Below, piece by piece: positions 1 through 5,861 of a DNA stretch of 7,236 bases. Position 1 is the stretch's first letter. The number at the start of each line of letters is the position of its first letter. Under the pieces are notes generated by a model. The model did not search any database, was not told the DNA's origin, and saw only the letters and a list, made by a program, of their open reading frames with translations. The position numbers and the translations under genes are program-made. This DNA is from Paucimonas sp. Lineage in GTDB: Bacteria > Pseudomonadota > Gammaproteobacteria > Burkholderiales > Burkholderiaceae_D. The stretch lies in contig JAQSWC010000090.1 in the NCBI GenBank assembly GCA_029266815.1, positions 1 through 7,236 on the forward strand, read 5' to 3'.

Positions 1-2959
1 TATTGAAACCGACGAACGCTTCCATTTCACCGGCAGGTTCTATCGAGGCAATGACCGCGAGTTGCGCTGGATTGAAATGACAGGCTACCTGCAGAGCGGA
101 AGCGACGGCCGCGCCCGGTGCCTGCTGGGCACGGCCGCCGACATCACCGAGCGAAAGAATGCGGAAGTGCGTGAGAAGACGGCCGCGGCGGAAGCGCGGG
201 CGGCAGCGGAAGCCAACGCAAAATTCCGCGTCTTTTTCGAGCAAGGCTCCTATTTCGCCGGCGTGATGGCGCTGGACGGCACGGTCCTGGAAGCCAATGA
301 CGTCTCACTCGAAGCTTGCGGCTTCAGGCGTGAAGACGTGATCGGCAGGAAATTCTGGGAATGCGGCTGGTGGAGCCCCTCCGGCGAACTCATGGAAATG
401 ATCAAGGCCGCCAGTGCGCTTGCCGCAGACGGCAAGATCTTCAGGAAGGAGACGCCGTATTTCATTGCCGACGGCAGCCAGCGTGTGGTGGACCTGATCC
501 TTGCTCCGGTGACCGACCACAACGGACACATTCTCTACATAGCGCCGACCGGCACCGACATTACGGAACGCAAGCAGGTGGAGGAACGCTTGCGCCTGCT
601 CGATGCGCTGGGCGAACTGACGCGCTCCGCTTCCGACCCACATGCCGTCATGTCTGCTACCACGCGCCTGCTCGGACAGCACCTGAAAGCATCGCGCTGC
701 GCCTATGCGGATGTGGACGACGACAATGACCGATTCACCATCCGCGACGACTGGAACGCCGACGGCATTTCGACTACCGCCGGCGTGTATTCCCTCGACC
801 TCTTCGGGCCGCGCGCCGCAACAGGCCTGCGCGAAGGGCGAACGCTGATCATCAATGATGTCGATGCCGAGCTTGCGCCGCATGAGGGTGCCGACATGTT
901 CAATGCCATCGGCATCAAGGCCATCATCACCTGTCCTCTCGTCAAGGAAGGCAGGCTTGCGGCAATGATGGCGGTGCATCACCGTTCGCCGCGCCGCTGG
1001 ACCCAGGAAGAGATCCTGCTCGTGCAGGAAGTGGTCGAACGTTCGTGGGCACATATCGAGCGCGTGCGCTCGGTGGAAACCTTGAAGGACAGCGAAACCA
1101 AGTCGGCCAATGCGCTGGCGATTGCTCGCCTCGGCACGTTCGACTGGAACATGTCCAATAACGAAGTGCAAAGCTCGCAGCGCACCAAGGAAATTTTCAG
1201 CCTCAATGCCGAAGAAGCGCGCCGTGCGGAAGCCTACTTCAGCCGCATTCATCCAGACGACGTGGAACGCGTGCGCCGGGAAATCGAGGCTGCGCTGGAA
1301 GTCGACGGCCGCCTGCACACCCAGTACCGCATCCGTCTTCCGGATGGCGCGGTCCGTCATATCGTCAGCATGAGCGCCTGCCAGCGCGATGCGTTCGGCG
1401 CATGGAGCCGCCACATCGGCGTGTTCGACGACGTTACGGAACAAAAGCACGCAGAGGCGGCGCTGCGTGACAGCGAGGCGCATCTCTCCTCGATTTTCGA
1501 ACAGACGGCGGTGGGCATTGCCGAGGCCGACCTGAACGGGCAACTTCTCCGGGTGAATGACCAGTATTGCCGGATCCTCGACAGGAACCGGGAGGAAATC
1601 GTCGGTCATTACATGCAGGAATTCACGCATCCCGATCATCTCGGGCATAACCTGTCTCTGCTTGAACAAATGATGCGGGATGGCCAAGCCTTCGAGCTGG
1701 AGAAGCAATACCTGCGGCCGGATGGCACCGGCGTTTGGGTAGGCGTCACGGTCAGCCTGATCAAGGGACACTCTGAACAGCCGTCCGGGAGTCTGCTGGC
1801 CGTGGCAATCGACATCACGCAACGCAAGCAGGCGGAAGACCGCTTGCGGGATGCGGATCGTCGCAAGGATGAATTCCTGGCGATGCTGGCGCACGAACTG
1901 CGCAATCCGCTGGCGCCGATCAAGGCGGCAGCGGACATTCTCCAGATGGGCCGTTTCGATGAGGCGCGCGTCAAGCAGACCAGTGAAATCATTTCACGCC
2001 AGGCGCGGCACATGGCCAGCCTGGTGGATGACCTGCTGGACGTATCGCGCGTTACCCGCGGCCTCGTGACGCTGGAAAAGGAGACGCTTGATACCAAGCG
2101 CATCGTCTCGGATGCGATTGAGCAGGTGCGCCCTCTGATCGAAACACGCCGCCATCATCTGGCGGTGCACATGCCGCCGGAATCGGCCAGCGTGATGGGC
2201 GACAAGAAGCGTCTGGTGCAAGTGGTGGCGAACATTCTCAACAATGCCGCCAAGTACACGCCCGAGGGCGGACAGATTTCTCTGCGCATGGAAGTGCAGG
2301 ACGGCCATGTCATGCTGACCGTGTCCGACAACGGCATCGGCATGAGCGCGGATCTGACGCAGCGCGCATTCGAATTGTTCGCCCAGGCCGAGCGCACGTC
2401 TGACCGCTCGCAGGGCGGGCTCGGCATCGGCCTGGCCCTCGTGAAAAGCCTGGTGGAACTGCATGGCGGCCACGTCACGGCGTTCAGTGAAGGTGCCGGC
2501 AAAGGCAGCCGGTTCACGATCTGCCTGCCCCTGCAGGCGGAACAGGAAGCTGGGGCAACGGCGCAGCACCATGACGCCCTTCCTCGAGCTCCTGCCAAAC
2601 CGCTCAAGATCATGGTGGTGGACGACAATGTCGATGCAGCCCGCATGCTGGCGATGTTTTCCGAGACGCTCGGGCACGACGTAGTGGTGGAGCACAGCTC
2701 CGAAAAAGCCCTGGCGCGCGCCGGCGAGGAAAAGCCCGATGTGTACCTGCTCGATATCGGCCTGCCCGGCATGGATGGCAATGAACTTGCACGCCGCCTG
2801 CGTGCCCATCCTAGTGCCGCGGATGCAGTGCTGGTGGCCGTGACCGGATATGGGCAAGAGCAGGATCGCAAGGGCGCATTGAATGCCGGCTTCGATCATC
2901 ATTTCGTCAAACCGGTGGATACACGCAGGCTGGCGCAATTGCTGAGCGAGATCTCCTGA
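1..2959 (+). CDS. Hybrid sensor histidine kinase, PAS/GAF multi-sensor with C-terminal receiver (5' partial)
   Basis: This is the C-terminal part of a hybrid two-component kinase that should sense a signal, autophosphorylate on histidine and pass the phosphate to its own receiver. The frame is open from base 2, so the TTG at 62 is internal and the true start lies outside. Domains by base position: end of a PAS/PAC unit (2-160), an Ala/Glu-rich helical linker, PAS (about 222-580), GAF (593-1070), PAS (1105-1450), PAS (1480-1830), HisKA (1856-2050), HATPase (2190-2530) and receiver (2605-2950). Each PAS unit ends in a D-[IV]-T-[EQ]-[RQ]-K motif. The H-box is AHELRNP, with the phosphoacceptor His codon at 1892. 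The N-box NILNNAAKY starts at 2231, the G1 box SDNGIG has its Asp at 2327, and the G2 box reads GGLGIGLALVK. The receiver has the acidic pair DD at 2621, the phospho-Asp at 2753, Thr at 2843 and Lys at 2909, so both halves look active. No membrane segment is visible, suggesting a cytoplasmic sensor, although the missing N-terminus could change this. The ligand is unknown, and no partner regulator is adjacent. Confidence 0.95.
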   Translation, partial: IETDERFHFTGRFYRGNDRELRWIEMTGYLQSGSDGRARCLLGTAADITERKNAEVREKTAAAEARAAAEANAKFRVFFEQGSYFAGVMALDGTVLEANDVSLEACGFRREDVIGRKFWECGWWSPSGELMEMIKAASALAADGKIFRKETPYFIADGSQRVVDLILAPVTDHNGHILYIAPTGTDITERKQVEERLRLLDALGELTRSASDPHAVMSATTRLLGQHLKASRCAYADVDDDNDRFTIRDDWNADGISTTAGVYSLDLFGPRAATGLREGRTLIINDVDAELAPHEGADMFNAIGIKAIITCPLVKEGRLAAMMAVHHRSPRRWTQEEILLVQEVVERSWAHIERVRSVETLKDSETKSANALAIARLGTFDWNMSNNEVQSSQRTKEIFSLNAEEARRAEAYFSRIHPDDVERVRREIEAALEVDGRLHTQYRIRLPDGAVRHIVSMSACQRDAFGAWSRHIGVFDDVTEQKHAEAALRDSEAHLSSIFEQTAVGIAEADLNGQLLRVNDQYCRILDRNREEIVGHYMQEFTHPDHLGHNLSLLEQMMRDGQAFELEKQYLRPDGTGVWVGVTVSLIKGHSEQPSGSLLAVAIDITQRKQAEDRLRDADRRKDEFLAMLAHELRNPLAPIKAAADILQMGRFDEARVKQTSEIISRQARHMASLVDDLLDVSRVTRGLVTLEKETLDTKRIVSDAIEQVRPLIETRRHHLAVHMPPESASVMGDKKRLVQVVANILNNAAKYTPEGGQISLRMEVQDGHVMLTVSDNGIGMSADLTQRAFELFAQAERTSDRSQGGLGIGLALVKSLVELHGGHVTAFSEGAGKGSRFTICLPLQAEQEAGATAQHHDALPRAPAKPLKIMVVDDNVDAARMLAMFSETLGHDVVVEHSSEKALARAGEEKPDVYLLDIGLPGMDGNELARRLRAHPSAADAVLVAVTGYGQEQDRKGALNAGFDHHFVKPVDTRRLAQLLSEIS

Positions 2960-3020
2960 TACGACCACGGGCGCACTTTACGCAGACGCAGTTATTGATC
3001 CGGCCCCGGTTTATTAAATT

Positions 3021-3041
3021 CCCTCCCCTTCAAGGGGAGGG
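3021..3041. repeat. Strong GC-rich hairpin, left end of the repeat element; possible terminator of the kinase transcript
   Basis: Bases 3021-3030 (CCCTCCCCTT) and 3032-3041 (AAGGGGAGGG) are perfect 10-base inverted arms around a single C. In RNA this would fold as an 8-bp GC-rich stem with a TTCAA loop. It begins 62 bases after the kinase stop codon, so it could end or stabilise that transcript. No T-run follows it on the plus strand (the next bases are CTAGGGTGGG), so it is not a canonical intrinsic terminator. Its main identity is probably the end of the repeat element. Confidence 0.6.
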
Positions 3042-3137
3042 CTAGGGTGGGGATGGGTCGTAACCCTCAGCGGAAGAAACCCATCCCCATCCCAACTTGT
3101 CCACACCTGCCCTTGCAAGGCCAGGCGGTTACGCAGG

Positions 3138-3155
3138 CGTGAAGCATGCTTCACG
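3138..3155. repeat. Perfect 18-bp palindrome inside the repeat element
   Basis: CGTGAAGCATGCTTCACG is a perfect 18-base palindrome with no spacer. Its right half-site, TGCTTCAC, recurs at 3163-3170, so GTGAAGCA at 3139-3146 could pair with either copy. It could be a structural part of the repeat element, or a dimeric protein's binding site about 75 bases upstream of the hydrolase start. The sequence does not separate these. No matching regulator gene is in the window. Confidence 0.55.
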
Positions 3156-3229
3156 AAACCCCTGCTTCACCCCCTTGAAGGGGAAGGAGGAGTTCCGACA
3201 AACCTATGCCGGATTGATAAGATTCGCCG

Positions 3230-4453
3230 ATGGATAACCTCACGCACTCGATAGTCGGCCTGGGCGCCGGTGAATTCGTTCACCGGTGCCTGCCTCCGGA
3301 GAACGAAACCTCATCACAATCGACGCGCCGCCGGCTTTTGCTGACGGCCTGTGCGCTGGCCAGTAACCTTCCCGACGCCGACCTGCTGCTGACGCCGCTG
3401 ATAGAAAAACCGCTGGGCTACCTGCTGCATCATCGAGGACACACGCATACGCTCCTGTTCGTCCTCCCGCAGGCCTTGCTGCTGGCTCTGGTGATATGGG
3501 CATTGTGGCCGGCTGCAAGGCGCCTGTTGAAGGAAAGTCGGCACGCCCGCATTGGATTTGCCTCCGCATTAGGCGCGGGACTGCTGCTGCATCTGATGAT
3601 GGATTACCTGAACGTCTATGGCATCCATCCTTTTCATCCAATCGACTCGCGCTGGTTCTACGGTGACCTGGTCTTTATTGTCGAGCCGCTGTTCTGGGTG
3701 GCTTTCGGCGTGCCGATGGCGATGACGATACGCCCGCGCGTGGGGCGAGCATTCCTGCTGGCGGCACTCGCGGGCGTGCTCGCTTACTTTACCTTCAAGG
3801 GACATCTTGTGGCCGGCTCGTTGGCCGGCCTCTTCACGGTGGGTGTCGTCGCCGGCCTCTTCCAGCGCGGCGCAGGGGAGCGCGGCAGAGCAGGGTTGTT
3901 GGCGGCTGCCTCGCTCAGCGCAGGATTCGTCGTATTGCAAGGATGGGCGGCGACAACCGGAGCGCAGATCGTCGTGAAAAGGCTCCACGTGCAAGACGCC
4001 GGCAGCAGCGTGCTTGATGTTGCGATGGTTGCATTTCCCTCCAATCCGCTGTGCTGGAAGTTCACCTCGATCGAAAGCCACGAGGAAAAAAATCTCTATC
4101 GCCTGCGTACCGGCATGCTGAGCCTCGCGCCCGATATCATGCCGGCCGCATCCTGCCCCGCCACGTTCCGGCCCGGCCCGCTATCGCCCAGCGGCGATGC
4201 GGTGCAGTTTGTGTCGCAGAAAGAGGAAAGCCTTTCGCATCTGCGCGGACTGAAAGACCGCCATTGCCATGTCGAAGCATGGCTGCGGTTTGCGCGCATG
4301 CCGTCGATTCGTGGCGGCACGGCGCTGGACTTGCGTTTCGGCGACGTGCCGCAATCGAATTTCACCTCGATGGATATCGAACGGGCTGAAAAGCCCGAAT
4401 GCAGGCGAAATATTCCGCAGTGGGAATTCCCGAGGAAGGACTTGCTGAAGTAG
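3230..4453 (+). CDS. Putative membrane-bound metal-dependent hydrolase, YdjM/DUF457 family
   Basis: A 407-residue inner-membrane protein that opens with the family signature MDNLTHSIVGLGAGE. The likely metal-binding residues are all present: His6 in THS, NLPDAD at 46-51, HHRGHTHT at 67-74 and HLMMDYLN at 121-128 (His121, Asp125). Hydrophobic segments lie near residues 75-93, 108-124, 147-167, 174-189, 193-211 and 222-238. The rest, about 239-407, is a soluble domain I do not recognise. Family members are predicted hydrolases named after E. coli YdjM; the substrate is unestablished, so only the broad class can be given. The ATG at 3230 is the first possible start, because an in-frame TAA sits at 3218-3220, and it gives the conserved N-terminus. 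No Shine-Dalgarno lies at normal spacing: the purine run at 3182-3192 is about 37 bases away and belongs to the repeat. The gene converges on the esterase-like gene with 8 bases between stops. Confidence 0.88.
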   Translation: MDNLTHSIVGLGAGEFVHRCLPPENETSSQSTRRRLLLTACALASNLPDADLLLTPLIEKPLGYLLHHRGHTHTLLFVLPQALLLALVIWALWPAARRLLKESRHARIGFASALGAGLLLHLMMDYLNVYGIHPFHPIDSRWFYGDLVFIVEPLFWVAFGVPMAMTIRPRVGRAFLLAALAGVLAYFTFKGHLVAGSLAGLFTVGVVAGLFQRGAGERGRAGLLAAASLSAGFVVLQGWAATTGAQIVVKRLHVQDAGSSVLDVAMVAFPSNPLCWKFTSIESHEEKNLYRLRTGMLSLAPDIMPAASCPATFRPGPLSPSGDAVQFVSQKEESLSHLRGLKDRHCHVEAWLRFARMPSIRGGTALDLRFGDVPQSNFTSMDIERAEKPECRRNIPQWEFPRKDLLK

Positions 4454-4461
4454 GCCCCAGG

Positions 4462-5706
4462 CTACGGCTTGATGCTGGTGATCCTGTCGAGATAAAACGT
4501 GCCGTCGATCCGCTTTTGCCAAATGTAGTTCGGCCCGGGCAGATCCAGCAAGCCGTCGGGCAGATAATGGAAGAGGGATGCCTGCATGGTGGTGTCTGTC
4601 TTCAGATGCTCGGGTAGCTTGCGCCAGTTGGTAAAGTTGTACGGCCCCGGCTGCTGTTCAAGCAGGCTCTCGATGTTCTTGCTCGGGAAACTGATCACCG
4701 GCGTATTCTGGGCATTGAAGAAGTGATAGTAAGTTCCCTTGTTGCCCGTGAAATGGACTGCATAGGCTTGCTGCCCGAATTCCTGCGCGACCGCATGGCC
4801 GACATTGCCGCCGGCTGGAAGCCCTGCGCGGTTCAGGTGGACGAACTGGCCCCAGACGACGATCTTCTTTCCCGGATACCGGTGCCGGATGAGCGTGGCG
4901 AGATTCTCTCCCATCACCGCACTGCGCTGTTCATGTTTCAAGCCCCACTGGCGGCGGGCCTGATCCTCGATGCTTACCAGAATCCGGTACCAGAATGGGT
5001 CTTTGCGCTCGGAGAGTTCGTTCTGCAATTTTCCGATGAAGTTGAAGTAGGCGAATCGGACTCGCGCTTCAGGCGCGGTCCGCTTCATGGAAAAGAGGTC
5101 TCGGGTCAGCGATGAAAAATCTGCCCAGAACCCGTCTTTGCGTATTTTGTTTCCTGACGCTTCCAGCCGCTGCGCCAGATCGGCCAGCAGGAATTCGTTC
5201 GAATACCGGCCCGAATGCTGGCTATCCATGCCGGTCAGGATCAACGGAGTCGGGCCGCTTTTGTGCGACTGGACGTAACCCAGCAATTCCCGGATTGCCG
5301 GGCTGCCTGCATAGAGGAAGAACAGGTTGCCCGGCGCCTGAAACATGATGCTATTGGAGGCATCGGCTGTACGCCAGATGCGGTCCATGTCGTACAGCCC
5401 GCTCTCGAACACCAGCACCTCGAATCCGTGAACCTGGTGAAGATACCTGACGAGACGGGCCTTTAGTGCAAATACGTTTTCCTCGCCGTGGCTCTGCTCG
5501 TCGAGCAAGACGATCTTCGTACCCTTGATCGCCTCGCCGAAAGAGGCTAGATCGGCGAAGTCCGTGCGGGCGCTGTCATCAGAAACGGGAGCGGTGTTCC
5601 GGGAGAGCCACTGGTTCCAGCTATCTGAAGCGGGAGTGGCGCCGGCTTGCGCACAAAAACTTAGGCAAAGCATTGCAATCAAAAATGACGAGTAAATTGA
5701 TTTCAT
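4462..5706 (-). CDS. Secreted erythromycin-esterase-family protein
   Basis: A 414-residue protein of the erythromycin esterase (EreA/EreB-like) superfamily. Residues 1-23 form a signal peptide: Lys2, a hydrophobic core from about Phe8 to Phe17, then AQAGA. Export to the periplasm or beyond is therefore likely. Cys18 follows Phe, so a lipobox is unlikely. The core motif DEQSHGEEN at 69-77 aligns with the family's GE-x-x-HG motif. Glu70, His73 and Glu101 match by spacing the residues I recall as EreB Glu43, His46 and Glu74, while EreB Arg55 corresponds to Lys82. GMD at 159-161 fits the family's G-x-D. The second His motif, usually W-[AG]-H-N-x-H, reads WGQFVH, so the first His is Gln287 and His290 is kept. 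Most chromosomal members have no shown macrolide activity, so resistance should not be assumed. ATG 5706 gives the full signal peptide but has no Shine-Dalgarno, being preceded by a pyrimidine-rich stretch. The next ATG (Met12) would destroy the signal. Confidence 0.85.
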   Translation of the reverse strand: MKSIYSSFLIAMLCLSFCAQAGATPASDSWNQWLSRNTAPVSDDSARTDFADLASFGEAIKGTKIVLLDEQSHGEENVFALKARLVRYLHQVHGFEVLVFESGLYDMDRIWRTADASNSIMFQAPGNLFFLYAGSPAIRELLGYVQSHKSGPTPLILTGMDSQHSGRYSNEFLLADLAQRLEASGNKIRKDGFWADFSSLTRDLFSMKRTAPEARVRFAYFNFIGKLQNELSERKDPFWYRILVSIEDQARRQWGLKHEQRSAVMGENLATLIRHRYPGKKIVVWGQFVHLNRAGLPAGGNVGHAVAQEFGQQAYAVHFTGNKGTYYHFFNAQNTPVISFPSKNIESLLEQQPGPYNFTNWRKLPEHLKTDTTMQASLFHYLPDGLLDLPGPNYIWQKRIDGTFYLDRITSIKP

Positions 5707-5861
5707 GGTGGGGAAGAGAAAGTGCGAGCTGATGAGGTATGTAATTTAATGGCGGAAAAATTTAAAAGTTTGGTTCTGTAGGCCTATTAAGAACCCGGTA
5801 CAAATGAGGTGCTCATTTAAATCGAGCCCGATAGTCAACTTGTGCAGAGAAGGTGGCGAAT
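5707..5861. promoter_or_regulatory. AT-rich intergenic gap, probable promoter region of the esterase-like gene (minus strand)
   Basis: This 155-base gap separates two minus-strand genes and is visibly richer in A+T than the coding regions, especially 5741-5830. It should hold the end of the flavoenzyme transcript and the promoter of the esterase-like gene. Minus-strand AT-rich hexamers such as TAAATT (within 5741-5750) could act as a -10 box, but I see no convincing -35 partner, so no exact promoter is called. Two small symmetric sites stand out: TAGGCCTA at 5779-5786 and the interrupted palindrome at 5811-5827. Confidence 0.4.
5811..5827. repeat. Interrupted palindrome, candidate operator or weak terminator
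   Basis: GCTCATTTAAATCGAGC consists of the perfect palindrome ATTTAAAT flanked by GCTC and GAGC, with one extra C breaking the symmetry. It lies 35 bases beyond the flavoenzyme stop and about 105 bases upstream of the esterase-like start, both read on the minus strand. It could be an operator or the base of a weak hairpin. An AT-only core and no following T-run argue against a strong terminator. Confidence 0.3.

Larger units (their letters stand above)
3021..3190. repeat. Composite inverted-repeat element (REP-doublet or MITE-like)
   Basis: The gap between the kinase and the hydrolase holds a nested set of inverted repeats. The outer ends are exact reverse complements over 13 bases: CCCCTTCAAGGGG at 3025-3037 and CCCCTTGAAGGGG at 3171-3183. 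Each is itself nearly palindromic, and both lie within C/T- or A/G-rich runs. Inside, GGGGATGGGT (3049-3058) pairs exactly with ACCCATCCCC (3079-3088) across a 20-base loop. Further in are the palindromes CCTTGCAAGG (3111-3120) and an 18-mer at 3138-3155. No reading frame of note crosses the element. From general knowledge, intergenic C-rich hairpins with a CTAGGGTGGGG-type tail are dispersed in many beta- and gammaproteobacterial genomes. Assigning this one to such a family is inference, because only one locus is visible. No transposase and no clear target-site duplication were found. Confidence 0.7.

Noticed and set aside
305..1894. A 529-codon open frame on the minus strand opposite the kinase
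   Set aside because: It is antisense to clear PAS/GAF/HisKA coding, and its translation is rich in His, Arg and Ala with no recognisable domain. Long antisense frames are expected opposite GC-rich genes.
1994..2968. A 324-codon minus-strand open frame opposite the kinase's C-terminal domains
   Set aside because: It is the antisense shadow of intact HATPase and receiver motifs and shows no domain of its own.
3000..3020. CCGGCCCCGG followed by TTTATTAAATT as an intrinsic terminator for the kinase
   Set aside because: The possible stem is only 4 bp with a 2-base loop, too small to fold, and the T-run is broken.
3021..3190. A CRISPR-like repeat array
   Set aside because: The repeats are inverted, unequal and nested, with no regular spacers.
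3569..4081. A 170-codon minus-strand open frame opposite the hydrolase
   Set aside because: The plus strand carries the conserved hydrolase motifs and membrane segments; the antisense product is low-complexity and unrecognised.
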